64,000 nucleotides of DNA from Promineifilum sp. (GTDB taxonomy: Bacteria > Chloroflexota > Anaerolineae > Promineifilales > Promineifilaceae). The notes under the pieces were generated by a model that was not told the DNA's origin, searched no databases, and worked only from the letters and a program-made list of their open reading frames with translations. The translations under genes were made by a program, and so were the position numbers. Below are positions 1-8,447 of the stretch, piece after piece (within the stretch, counting starts at the first letter, position 1; every line of letters begins with the position of its first letter). The stretch is taken from positions 62,001-126,000 of the forward strand of contig JACKBY010000010.1 of the NCBI GenBank assembly GCA_020634335.1, written 5' to 3'.

Positions 1-731
1 GGAGCCCATGCGGCGACCATATCGCCCAGGTGGCTGACCAGCAGATCGGCCGCCGCCAACAGGTATTGCCCCCGGCGCTCCGCGTTGGCGGCCGTTGTGT
101 AGTCGGTGTAATCGCGGCTGCCGCTGCCGTCGGCGCTCAGGTCCTGGCCCCATAGCAGGAACTCGATAGCGTGATAACCGACGCTGATGTTCTCTTCCGC
201 GCCGGATTCATTGAGCGATTCCAGTAACGCGGGCGTGATCTCAGGGTAGTCGGCGACGTTGTTGATGATGCCTGCGTCCGGCGCGCCGGCCACGTAATCG
301 ACGTAGGCCTCGTCCAGCGGCCAGGCATTAATCAACGGCTCCGGCCCGTCTTCATCGTCGATAGGCCCGCCGTAAAAGCGAAATGCCTCTGTCTGGCCAT
401 ATGGCTCGCGTGCGGCCAGCCAGGCATCTTTGGCCGCCTGGTGCGTCCCCGGGGCGGGGTCGGCCACAAAGGCTTGCAGCGCCGCCCGCAACGCCACGGC
501 CGCGTCGTAAGTGTCCTGATAGCCGGCATAGACGATGTCGGCGTAGTTGGCGACGACCTCCGCCTTCAGGGCCGCGATCTCAGGCGTGTCGGCCGGCAAG
601 CTCTCCGGCGCACCGGCGCTGGTTGTGGCCGCCGGCGGCTCGGTCGTCCCCGGCGGCTCGTTCGCCCCGCCGCAGGCCACGGCCGGCAGCATCGCCAACA
701 GGGTAATGATCAACAACAGGAAACGTCTCAT
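1..731 (-). CDS. imelysin-family (peptidase M75) lipoprotein, 3' end cut by window edge
   Basis: Reading the minus strand from ATG at 731 gives an open frame that runs off the left edge, so only about the first 243 residues are visible. The N-terminus is a lipoprotein signal (MRRF, hydrophobic LLLIITLLAM, lipobox LPAVAC). After a Pro/Thr/Ala-rich linker comes an alpha-helical domain with GYHAIEFLLWGQD, which matches the GxHxxE signature of imelysin-like proteins (EfeO/IrpA/ICMP family). Known members act outside the membrane, often in iron uptake; proteolytic activity is doubtful for many. A Shine-Dalgarno-like GGGAGAGA lies just before the ATG. No iron-transport partner is visible; one could lie beyond the left edge. 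The family call is firm, the substrate is not. Confidence 0.88.
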   Translation of the reverse strand, partial: MRRFLLLIITLLAMLPAVACGGANEPPGTTEPPAATTSAGAPESLPADTPEIAALKAEVVANYADIVYAGYQDTYDAAVALRAALQAFVADPAPGTHQAAKDAWLAAREPYGQTEAFRFYGGPIDDEDGPEPLINAWPLDEAYVDYVAGAPDAGIINNVADYPEITPALLESLNESGAEENISVGYHAIEFLLWGQDLSADGSGSRDYTDYTTAANAERRGQYLLAAADLLVSHLGDMVAAWA

Positions 732-905
732 CGTTCTCTCCCGATAATGGTTTAGCAAAGCCCGCAAGGCCGTGAGCATTATCGCCAACCGGCAGACGAA
801 AATCTACCCTGCCGGTTAATCCTGCTTTTTCCGGGTCGCAAATATTGGTATGAAAGGGGGATCAGGGCCGATTTAACCGGCGTTCAAAAAGGGGCGGCGG
901 CAAAG

Positions 906-935
906 ACCTGTCAGGTAACAAAACACCTGACAGGT
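906..935. repeat. hairpin of two ACCTGTCAGGT/ACCTGACAGGT arms
   Basis: An 11-base arm, itself almost palindromic, is followed by an 8-base loop (AACAAAAC) and its reverse complement. It lies in the 217-base gap between the start of the imelysin gene and the stop of the S9 peptidase, about 14 bases beyond that stop on the minus strand. It could act as a terminator or mRNA 3' stabiliser for the peptidase, but there is no T tract. A partial copy of the arm (TTACCTGACAG) recurs near 8272-8282. Confidence 0.75.
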
Positions 936-948
936 ACGGAAAGGCAAC

Positions 949-2892
949 CTACAGATTCTCGATCTCCACCGGCTCAATAACCTCGTCCGGCTCGAACCCC
1001 AGGACGCGGCCGTAGAAATAGAGTTCGGCTTCCAGAGCCCGCTTGATGTTTTCCGCCCGGCGAAAGCCGTGCCCCTCACCCTCGAAAGAGATGTAGGCCA
1101 CGGGCAATTCCTTGTTGCGCGCCGCCGTGAACATGGCTTCCGACTGGTTCGGCGGCACGACCTCGTCGTCCAGTCCCTGGAACAGGATCAGCGCCGCGCT
1201 GCACCGGTCAGCGACGTGGATGGGCGACCGGGCGACGTAGATGTCTTTTCTTTCCGGGTAGGGGCCGATGAGATTGTCGGTATAGCGCGACTCGAACTTG
1301 TGCGTGTCTCTCGCCAGCGCCTCGGCATCGCTGACGCCGAAGTAGCTGGCGGCGGCCCGGAATACGTCGTGGTGGGTGATGGCGCACAACGTCGTGTAGC
1401 CGCCGGCGCTGCCGCCGCGAATGATCAGCCGCTCGCCGTCGACCAGTCCCCGCGCCGCCAGGTAGCGCGCGCCGTTGATGCAGTCATCAACGTCGACGAT
1501 TCCCCAATTGTCGTTGAGGCGTTGTCGATAGGCGCGACCGTAGCCGGTGCTGCCGCCATAGTTGACGTCCAGGAAAGCGAAGCCGCGGCTCGTCCAGTAT
1601 TGCACCGCCAGGTCCCAGTCGCCGGTTGTGGCCGAGGTCGGCCCGCCGTGGCTGGTGACGATCAGCGGCGGCAATTCTCCCGCCGGGGCCTCATAATCGC
1701 GGTTGCGCGGCGGGTAGTAGTAGCCATAGGCCGTCAGACCGTTTTCCGTCGGGAACTCAATCGATTGGGCCAGGGCAATGTACCCATCGTCAATCGCCAC
1801 GGTGGTGGAAGCGCGTAACACCTGGTGGCCGCCGCCGGCCGAATCGAACAGGACGACGGCCGAGGGCCGGGTAGCCGACGTGCCGATGTAGGCCAACTGG
1901 CCCTGGCCGGCGACGATGCGGCCGTGGGAAGGGAACGCGAGCGCATAGGGCAGATCGAGCGGCGTCAACGTGCCCGCGGCCGTGTCCAGCCGCGCCATGT
2001 GGGCCTGGCCGTCGCGCGTATAGGCGCAAACGATGCGGCTCGATGATTCGAAGGCATATGTCCCCAGGCCAAAAACCCACTGGGCCATGCCGAAATCGGC
2101 GTCCATCGCGTAGAGACATTCCGCCGGAACGTCTCCACCCGGCAGCCGATAGAGGTTCCACCAGCCACTGCGGTCAGAGATAAAGTGAAGGACGCCGTCG
2201 GGCGACCATTCGGGCTGGAAGATCGACTCTGCCGGGCCGCCGGCCATCAACTGCCGGTTATGCAGTGACCCGTCGGCGGCCACGTCGGCCGTCCACAGCT
2301 CCGTGCCGTCCCAGGGCATATTGGGGTGGTTCCAGGTCAGCCAGGCCAGGCGGCGACCATCGGGGCTGAGGCGGGGCGCGGCGTAGAAGTCGTTGCCTTC
2401 GGCCAGCACCCGTTGCTCGCCGCCTTCGAAAGGCAGGGCTACCAGGGTATTGATCGCCTCGCGGCCGGCCGGCCGGTGATCCTCGCGAACGCAGATGAGG
2501 CGCTCTCGCGCCGTGTCGACGATGAAGTCGGCATAGCGCAGGGCGGTTTCCGGGGTGATGGCCTGCGGCGCCTCGCCCGGCCGCTGCCGGTAGACGCGCT
2601 GGTCGGCGAAGTTGGCGAAGTAGACCACGCCGTCACCGACGGTATAGCTGCCGCTGCCATATTCGTGGACGCGAGTGCGGACATTGAAGCCGGGCGGGGT
2701 CACGTCTTCATACGCGCCGGCCGCCCAGCGGACGACGACACTGCGGCCCGCTTCCTGCGGGCGCCCCTCGACCCAGTAGACCGACGCCCCTTCGATCAGT
2801 GGTTGAGAGAGGCTGACCGTGTTGCCAAGCAATACCTCGGCCATAATGGGCGATTTCCAGGAACCATAGGGGGCAGTTATTGGCATAGTCAT
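949..2892 (-). CDS. S9 family prolyl oligopeptidase / acylaminoacyl-peptidase-like
   Basis: Product of 647 residues. The first two thirds look like a beta-propeller (repeated YSPDG-like strands such as LSPDGRRLAW and WSPDGVLHF), and the last third is an alpha/beta hydrolase. The expected catalytic triad is visible: Ser about 495 in GGSAGGYT, Asp about 575 in GLDDEVVPP, His about 608 in GEGHGF. This is the dipeptidyl aminopeptidase/acylaminoacyl peptidase architecture, probably cytoplasmic because no signal peptide is seen. An upstream extension in frame reaches 3159, but it overlaps the next gene. A good promoter (TTGGCA, 17-base spacer, TATGAT) ends 6 bases before ATG 2892, so that start is preferred; ATG 2886 is an alternative. 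Confidence 0.93.
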   Translation of the reverse strand: MTMPITAPYGSWKSPIMAEVLLGNTVSLSQPLIEGASVYWVEGRPQEAGRSVVVRWAAGAYEDVTPPGFNVRTRVHEYGSGSYTVGDGVVYFANFADQRVYRQRPGEAPQAITPETALRYADFIVDTARERLICVREDHRPAGREAINTLVALPFEGGEQRVLAEGNDFYAAPRLSPDGRRLAWLTWNHPNMPWDGTELWTADVAADGSLHNRQLMAGGPAESIFQPEWSPDGVLHFISDRSGWWNLYRLPGGDVPAECLYAMDADFGMAQWVFGLGTYAFESSSRIVCAYTRDGQAHMARLDTAAGTLTPLDLPYALAFPSHGRIVAGQGQLAYIGTSATRPSAVVLFDSAGGGHQVLRASTTVAIDDGYIALAQSIEFPTENGLTAYGYYYPPRNRDYEAPAGELPPLIVTSHGGPTSATTGDWDLAVQYWTSRGFAFLDVNYGGSTGYGRAYRQRLNDNWGIVDVDDCINGARYLAARGLVDGERLIIRGGSAGGYTTLCAITHHDVFRAAASYFGVSDAEALARDTHKFESRYTDNLIGPYPERKDIYVARSPIHVADRCSAALILFQGLDDEVVPPNQSEAMFTAARNKELPVAYISFEGEGHGFRRAENIKRALEAELYFYGRVLGFEPDEVIEPVEIENL

Positions 2893-2898
2893 GACACA

Positions 2899-2927
2899 AT
2901 CATAATCCCCATCGAGCCGGCTGCCAA
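2899..2927 (-). promoter_or_regulatory. sigma-70-like promoter of the S9 peptidase, leaderless geometry
   Basis: On the minus strand TTGGCA (2927-2922), a 17-base spacer and TATGAT (2904-2899) are followed after 6 bases by ATG at 2892. Transcription would begin at or next to the start codon, so the mRNA would have no leader or Shine-Dalgarno site. Confidence 0.65.
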
Positions 2928-2929
2928 CA

Positions 2930-5900
2930 CTAGCCGCCCGCTTGCGCCTGCCCCGTCGCCGCCTGCCACAGCGCGACGACCTCCCGATTGGCGGCGACGT
3001 TGTGCAAGAAGGATTGGCGGGAGGCCTCGTCGAGGCGCGCCGCCGTGGCCTGCAAATCCTCGTGGGCGCGGGCCAAAACCTCCCTCGCGCGCGCATCCCC
3101 GGCCGCCTCCAGGACGTGATAGATGGCCAGCATGACCCGTGACAAGCTTGCTTCTTCAAGCAATTGTCCTTCCGCCAGATAAGCCAGCACGGCCTCGACT
3201 TCGGTCACGGCTTCGGGAACGTCGCCTTCACGGGCCAGAGCCTCGGCCAGCATCGCGCGGGATTCCGCGGCCAGATGCGGCTGGCCCAACGCGATGCGTA
3301 GATCGAGCGCCTGTCGCAGGACTGCCGCCGCTTCGCCCGGCCGCCCGGCCGAAAGCAAGGTCAACCCCTGTCCGTTCAGGATGTAACCGAGCAGCGGCTT
3401 GTCGCCCGTCTCCTCGACGCCGGGCAAGGATTGTTGATAATAGTCCAGAGAAGCCTCGTAGTCGCCCATGTAGGCCACGGCCGCCGCCAGATTGAGCAGA
3501 TTGACGTTCACCCCCGTCTTGTTGTCGGTCTCGCGGTCGATTTCCAAAGATTGCTTGAACATGTCGCAGGCGCGCGAATAATCACCCACGTAGTTGGCCT
3601 GCACCCCCAGATTGCCCAACACGGTACCCTCGCCGACTCGGTCGCCGATGGCGCGGGCGATAGCCAGAGACTCAGTGTAACGGGTCACGGCTGTCGCGTA
3701 ATCGCCCACATTCAGGGCCACAATACCCAGACTGTTCAGGGCGCGGCGCTCGCCCGTGCGGTCGCCCACCTCGCGCGCCAGCTGTAGCGCTTCCTGGAAA
3801 TACTGCTGTTCGGCCGCAAAATCGCCCTCTTCTTCGGCGACGATGCCCAGCACGCGCAGCGTGTCGATACGAGCATGTTTGTCCCCGGCAGCCTGCGCCA
3901 ACTCGAGCGCCCGGGCCAAACGATGGCGGGCCTCCTCATACCGGCCCAGAAACACCAGCGCATGGCCACAGTTGGTGTAAATTCTGGCTTGCAAGGAGGC
4001 GTCGAACGCCGGATCGTCCCGATTGCGCGCTTGCTCCCCCACCAGCAGAACGTCGTCATATTCGCCGATGGATAAATAATAGGTACTCTTGTCCACGGCC
4101 GCTTGCGCCTGCCGGCCCGCGTCGGCCATCTGCGACGCCAGGCGCTCCATCTCGTCTAGATCGGCCGCTTCGGAGGCACGATCCCCCTGCAGGTGGTAAA
4201 TCTCCCACCGCTGCCGCAACAGGTCATAGCGGGTAACGGCTTCTTCCGGCGGGGTCAACTCCAGGGCGCGGCTCAGAGCCTTGAGGGCTTCTGGGGTGGC
4301 ATAGCGCCGCGCCGCCTGTTGCCCGGCGCGGCCCTGCCACTCCGCTTCCCCAAGCCGGTCGCCCGCCGCGGCCAGGTGGCCGGCGATCTGGTCGGCATAT
4401 TCATCGGTCCGGTCGCCGGCCATGCGGATGATCCATTCCGCAGCGCGCCGATGATAGGCCCGCCGCAACCGCCGCAGGACGCTCTCATAGGTGACGTCGC
4501 GCAACAAGGCGTGTTTGAAGACATACTCGTGCGTCCCCTCGAAGGCCGATTCGTCCCGCCGATAGACCAGCTCGCGCCGTTGCAGCGCGGGGGCCATCTC
4601 GTCAAACGTGCCGTCGCCCGGCTCCTGGCCGACGAATTCCACCGCGTCGTCCCAGAACAAGCGGCCGACGACCGACGCCCGCTGCAGCGTGTCGCGCTCT
4701 CCGGCCGGCAGGCTCTCCAAACGGGCCTGCAACACACCGGTCAGCGTCGCCGGCACGTGCACGGCGTCCATCTGCTCCGCAGCCACCCGCCACGTCTCCT
4801 CCCCCGCCACGATCACCCCTTCGTCAATCAGCATCTTGACCAGTTCCTCCACGTAGAAGGGGTTACCCTCCGAACGGGAGGTAAGCAGTTCGCGCAGCCG
4901 GCCGGGAATCTGCTCGGCCTTTTGCAAAATCTCATCGACTAGCTCGGCACTGGCCGCCTCGCCCAGCGCCGGCAGGTCGATGCGCCGGTGTTCGGGGCGA
5001 TCATCGAGCCAGCCGGGGCGGCGCTCGAACAGGCCGGGGCGAGCCGCGCTAACGATCAGGGCCGGGCGCACGGCCTCGGCCGCGACCAGCGCGGCGATAG
5101 CGTCGAGCGAACTGTCGTCGGCCCAGTGCAGGTCTTCAAAAAGAAAGAGGACGGGGCCGCGCTCCGTCACGGCCTTGAAGAACTCGGTCAGGTAGAACAT
5201 CGCCTGGCTGCGCAACTGGCGTGCGTCGCCGCTGAAGGCCTGGACGTAAGGGCTGGCACTGAAGTCGTAACCGAGCAGGTGGCCGACCAGGTGGGCCTTG
5301 CGCGCCGATTCCTCGTCCCGGCCCATGATGCTCTGGAATGCTTCCACCAGCTTGTTGCGCACGACGTCGGCCGCGTCATCGTCGTGGATGGCGCAGCGAA
5401 AGACGAACACGTTGCGCATCAGGCCATAGGGCAGGTTCTGGGTCTCCAGCCAGGCCCGGCCGCGATAGAGCTGCACGTCAACGGGCTGCAAATCGACCCA
5501 GTTCTCGAACTCATAGAGCAGGCGCGACTTGCCCAGGCCCGCTTCGCCGACGACAAGCACCGAATGACGCCCGCCGTCTTCGATGACCCTCCGGAACGCC
5601 TCTTGCAGCGCCTTCAGCTCCTGCTCGCGGCCGATCATCCGCGTCTCCACCCCCTCCACACCACGCCGCCGGGTGCGGAACGAGCGCGTCTTTTGGCGCA
5701 GCACGCGATAGACGGCGACCGGCTCGGCGAACCCCTTGGCCTTGATCGGCAGCAACGGCTGAAAATCGAACACACCCCGAATGTGCCGGTAGGTGTGGTG
5801 GGAGATGAGTATCGTACCCGGCTCGGCCGCGCTCTCCAGCCGGGCGGCCAGATTGACCGGCAAACCGGTCACCGCGTCTTCGCCCTCGGTGCCGCCGCCG

Positions 5901-6391
5901 ATGAGCACCGGCCCGGTGTCGATGCCGATACGCGCCTGGAAACCGGTCAGTCCGCGCTCGGCTTCCAGTTCGGCAGCGATGGTTGCCGCCGTCGCCAAAA
6001 TGTCCAGCCCGGCCAAAACGGCATGGTCGGGGTCGTGCTCCTGGGCCACAGGCAGACCAAAGACGGCCTTGAAGCCGTCGCCCTGATAGCGGACGATACG
6101 GCCGCCGTGGCGGTTGATGGGTTCGGCCAGACGCTCCAGCGCCCGGTCGATGATTTCCATGATCTCTTCTGCGTCCCATCCCTGGATGAGTTCGGTATGC
6201 CCGGCCAGATCGACGAACAGGATGGTCGCCTGCGCTCGCCGCGATTCGGAGACGGCCGGCGGCGGCGGTTCCGTCACCGCCAGTTGCGCGCGCAGCGCGG
6301 CGATGGTGGCGTCGATGATGGCGTCGTCAATGACGCCACGCAGACTCTCCTGGACGGCGATGGCCTGTTCGAGTTGTTGTCGATTGCTCAT
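2930..6391 (-). CDS. class III adenylate/guanylate cyclase - AAA ATPase - TPR sensor protein
   Basis: A 1153-residue protein in three parts. Residues about 52-235 form a class III nucleotide cyclase domain with metal-binding Asp61 (FVDLAGHTEL) and Asp105 (YQGDGFKAVFG), plus the transition-state pair Asn180/Arg184 (VNLAARLES). Residues about 253-600 hold an AAA_16/STAND-like ATPase with P-loop GEAGLGKS (282-289) and a Walker B-like LFLFEDLHWADD. The C-terminal ~450 residues are tetratricopeptide repeats (for example ALNSLGIVALNVGDYATAV). Known relatives are large soluble signalling proteins in which TPR/ATPase modules are thought to gate cyclase activity; cyclic nucleotide output is inferred. 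AGGTGA lies 8 bases before the ATG. Its 3' end lies 38 bases from the S9 peptidase start on the same strand. Confidence 0.93.
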   Translation of the reverse strand: MSNRQQLEQAIAVQESLRGVIDDAIIDATIAALRAQLAVTEPPPPAVSESRRAQATILFVDLAGHTELIQGWDAEEIMEIIDRALERLAEPINRHGGRIVRYQGDGFKAVFGLPVAQEHDPDHAVLAGLDILATAATIAAELEAERGLTGFQARIGIDTGPVLIGGGTEGEDAVTGLPVNLAARLESAAEPGTILISHHTYRHIRGVFDFQPLLPIKAKGFAEPVAVYRVLRQKTRSFRTRRRGVEGVETRMIGREQELKALQEAFRRVIEDGGRHSVLVVGEAGLGKSRLLYEFENWVDLQPVDVQLYRGRAWLETQNLPYGLMRNVFVFRCAIHDDDAADVVRNKLVEAFQSIMGRDEESARKAHLVGHLLGYDFSASPYVQAFSGDARQLRSQAMFYLTEFFKAVTERGPVLFLFEDLHWADDSSLDAIAALVAAEAVRPALIVSAARPGLFERRPGWLDDRPEHRRIDLPALGEAASAELVDEILQKAEQIPGRLRELLTSRSEGNPFYVEELVKMLIDEGVIVAGEETWRVAAEQMDAVHVPATLTGVLQARLESLPAGERDTLQRASVVGRLFWDDAVEFVGQEPGDGTFDEMAPALQRRELVYRRDESAFEGTHEYVFKHALLRDVTYESVLRRLRRAYHRRAAEWIIRMAGDRTDEYADQIAGHLAAAGDRLGEAEWQGRAGQQAARRYATPEALKALSRALELTPPEEAVTRYDLLRQRWEIYHLQGDRASEAADLDEMERLASQMADAGRQAQAAVDKSTYYLSIGEYDDVLLVGEQARNRDDPAFDASLQARIYTNCGHALVFLGRYEEARHRLARALELAQAAGDKHARIDTLRVLGIVAEEEGDFAAEQQYFQEALQLAREVGDRTGERRALNSLGIVALNVGDYATAVTRYTESLAIARAIGDRVGEGTVLGNLGVQANYVGDYSRACDMFKQSLEIDRETDNKTGVNVNLLNLAAAVAYMGDYEASLDYYQQSLPGVEETGDKPLLGYILNGQGLTLLSAGRPGEAAAVLRQALDLRIALGQPHLAAESRAMLAEALAREGDVPEAVTEVEAVLAYLAEGQLLEEASLSRVMLAIYHVLEAAGDARAREVLARAHEDLQATAARLDEASRQSFLHNVAANREVVALWQAATGQAQAGG

Positions 6392-6459
6392 CAGTGCGTC
6401 ACCTGTCGTAGCGGATAAGCGAGAAAAATGATAGCACAGGCGATGAATTGGAGCAGTTA

Positions 6460-6642
6460 TTATGAGGGCCTGATCACATAGCAGTTGTCCAATAAGCGGG
6501 TGACCGTGTCGAGCGTGATGAGGTCGGCCTCCCCGCCTACCATGAGAAGTGGCCGGACGTCATTTACCGCCGCCTTCCAATCCAATGAGGATAAACCCAG
6601 CTCGCAGAGCAAGCCTCGGAACCGAGCTAAGCCGGTTTGCAC
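6460..6642 (-). CDS. possible small protein of unknown function (60 aa)
   Basis: GTG at 6642 is preceded by GGAGG with a 5-base gap, just after the stop of the L,D-transpeptidase gene, so translation could be coupled. The 60-residue product contains ARFRGLLCELGLSSLDWK and ends LLDNCYVIRPS; it has no signal or membrane segment and I recognise no family. Base composition is less GC-rich than its neighbours. It could be a genuine small gene, a fragment, or chance. The strong ribosome site is the main support. Confidence 0.4.
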   Translation of the reverse strand: MQTGLARFRGLLCELGLSSLDWKAAVNDVRPLLMVGGEADLITLDTVTRLLDNCYVIRPS

Positions 6643-6660
6643 CGCGCCCTCCAGATTGAC

Positions 6661-8244
6661 TTACGGCCGCACCTCCACTACCACTCCCTCCTCCGCCCAC
6701 TCATATAGCGCCGCCGCGTTCTCCGAACTCAGCAGAATGCAGCCATAGGTCACGCGCCGGCCGAGGTCGCCCGTCCACAGTAATTGGGCGTTGCCGCGCG
6801 TCGGAAAGCCGTGGAAGCCGTTCATGAAGTCGGAAGTCGGCACGGGGCGATAGATGCCCATGAACGACGGCATCCACAAGTCCCAGTTGCCCGCATAGGC
6901 GTTCGGCTCGTGGGATTGCACCTGAAACACGCCCGGTGCGGTGGGGCTGTCGGCGATGCCCGTGCTCGCCGGCCAATCCCACTTCAATTGCCCCCCCTCA
7001 TAGACGCGCGTCCGCTGCTCCTCCAGGCTGACGACGATGCGCTTGTCCGGCACGACCGGCAGCGGCAGCAGCGCGTCGGCCGCCGGGATGGCGATCTCCT
7101 GGCCCACGCTCAGCGACTCTACACCCGGGTTAAGCTGCTGAATCCACGGGTAAGGGATGCCATAGTCGAAGCCGATGCTCGACAGCGTCTCGCCCGCCTG
7201 CACCGTGTGGCGGCGCTCCGGGTAGCGGACGCGGGTGGTGGCCGTCGCCCCCTGGCTCTGTATAGCCTCACTCAGGGCGGCCAGGGTCGCGTCCTCGTCC
7301 AGATAACGACCGTCGCCCATCTGCGCTTCCAGCGTATCAAGATAGGTCACGCCGATCTGCCGGTCGAGAGACCAGGTAAACAGGCCGGCCGTGTACGGAT
7401 CCACCGCCAGACGCAGCCATTCCCCCCACACGGCCGGCTCGACCGGCCACGAAAAACGCTCGTCGCCCACGGGGTCATAGGCCTCCAGCGTAACAGTCGT
7501 TGCCAACAGGCGGTTGGCCTCACCGACCGCGGCCGACACGTCGCTGACGGCCGCCGGGACGGGCCGCACGGCGAGGCTGAGTTGGCCGTCATGTAAAACG
7601 CCCGCCGGATCGGCCGACAGCGCGGCCAGCGTGGCCTCAACGTCCAGCGCCCGCCCCTCGACGGCCGGCACGGCCATCGCACGGCCGTCGCTGATTTGTA
7701 TCCCGGCATCGACCGGGGCGACGGCCAGTGCCGGGGCCAGGTCAGTCAGGGTTTGGCGGGCCGCGGCCGAATCGAAATGCCAAACAGGCGGCGTCTCGAA
7801 CCAGGCGGCCCGCTTGGCGGCCAGGGCGCGCAGGCTGTCGAGCGAGCGCCCTTTGGCCACCGCCGTCGCGGCCGTGGCCTGGGCGTCAATCGCCAAGCCC
7901 AGCGCCGCCGGGCCGACCGGCCGGACCAGGTCACCGTTGTGCAACTCGATGGTCTGTTGATCCCACTGAGCCTGTAGCGCCGCGGCCGCCTCGGCGGGGG
8001 AAAGGCCGCTAAGCGGCACGCCCAGCGCGCCCACGCCGGGCAGCACGCGGCCGCGCGCATAGGCAAACGACAAGCCGCCCGCCGCCATGCCCACAGCCGT
8101 GACCAGCACCAACAACGCCGGCAAAAGGAACCAGACCAACGCCCGGCGATTGCGGCGGGGCGCGGCGCTCAGAGGGTAATCCTCGGCCCGGCGAGCCGGA
8201 TAGGCATATTCCTGTTGACCCGTATTTTGACTTTTCGCGCCCAT
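6661..8244 (-). CDS. membrane-anchored L,D-transpeptidase with PG_binding_4, LysM and YkuD domains
   Basis: Product of 527 residues. Order: short basic cytoplasmic tail, one membrane helix (about 34-55, LLPALLVLVTAVGMAAGG), two PG_binding_4 (VanW-associated) repeats, a LysM domain (HTVQAGETLSSIGFDYGIP) and a C-terminal YkuD catalytic domain. The catalytic cysteine is in RVTYGCILLSSENA, with an upstream HGFP histidine. In most YkuD enzymes the motif is S-H-G-C; here it reads T-Y-G-C. L,D-transpeptidases crosslink peptidoglycan through meso-diaminopimelate, which fits a peptidoglycan wall. ATG 8244 is chosen over TTG 8259. A TATACT box lies about 40 bases upstream. Confidence 0.92.
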   Translation of the reverse strand: MGAKSQNTGQQEYAYPARRAEDYPLSAAPRRNRRALVWFLLPALLVLVTAVGMAAGGLSFAYARGRVLPGVGALGVPLSGLSPAEAAAALQAQWDQQTIELHNGDLVRPVGPAALGLAIDAQATAATAVAKGRSLDSLRALAAKRAAWFETPPVWHFDSAAARQTLTDLAPALAVAPVDAGIQISDGRAMAVPAVEGRALDVEATLAALSADPAGVLHDGQLSLAVRPVPAAVSDVSAAVGEANRLLATTVTLEAYDPVGDERFSWPVEPAVWGEWLRLAVDPYTAGLFTWSLDRQIGVTYLDTLEAQMGDGRYLDEDATLAALSEAIQSQGATATTRVRYPERRHTVQAGETLSSIGFDYGIPYPWIQQLNPGVESLSVGQEIAIPAADALLPLPVVPDKRIVVSLEEQRTRVYEGGQLKWDWPASTGIADSPTAPGVFQVQSHEPNAYAGNWDLWMPSFMGIYRPVPTSDFMNGFHGFPTRGNAQLLWTGDLGRRVTYGCILLSSENAAALYEWAEEGVVVEVRP

Positions 8245-8408
8245 GATCAATCCATCCAAACAATCGTTTGTTACCTGACAGTATAACGTATTGGACGGCG
8301 CGAAGGTTCCGCCTCTTTCGGCGGCGTGGGGAAAACGTATGCGGAGCGAAGGGCGGGTTGGCCGGGGCGAAGGCGCGATAGATGTCGAGAGGGGTGGCGC
8401 GACGAGCG

Positions 8409-8437
8409 GTAGGGGCGGGTTCGGAACCCGCCCCTAC
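8409..8437. repeat. palindromic repeat, GTAGGGGCGGG family
   Basis: Perfect 13-base arms GTAGGGGCGGGTT / AACCCGCCCCTAC with a CGG loop. It lies 10 bases beyond the glutamate dehydrogenase stop on the minus strand, so it could fold as a 3' hairpin there. Related elements occur at 23989, 43218, 43275, 49596 and 55361. Confidence 0.85.
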
Positions 8438-8447
8438 CGCCGGCGGC

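Noticed and set aside
2893..3159. N-terminal extension of the S9 peptidase
   Set aside because: The extension overlaps the cyclase gene end on the same strand and passes through the promoter; its residues are low-complexity.
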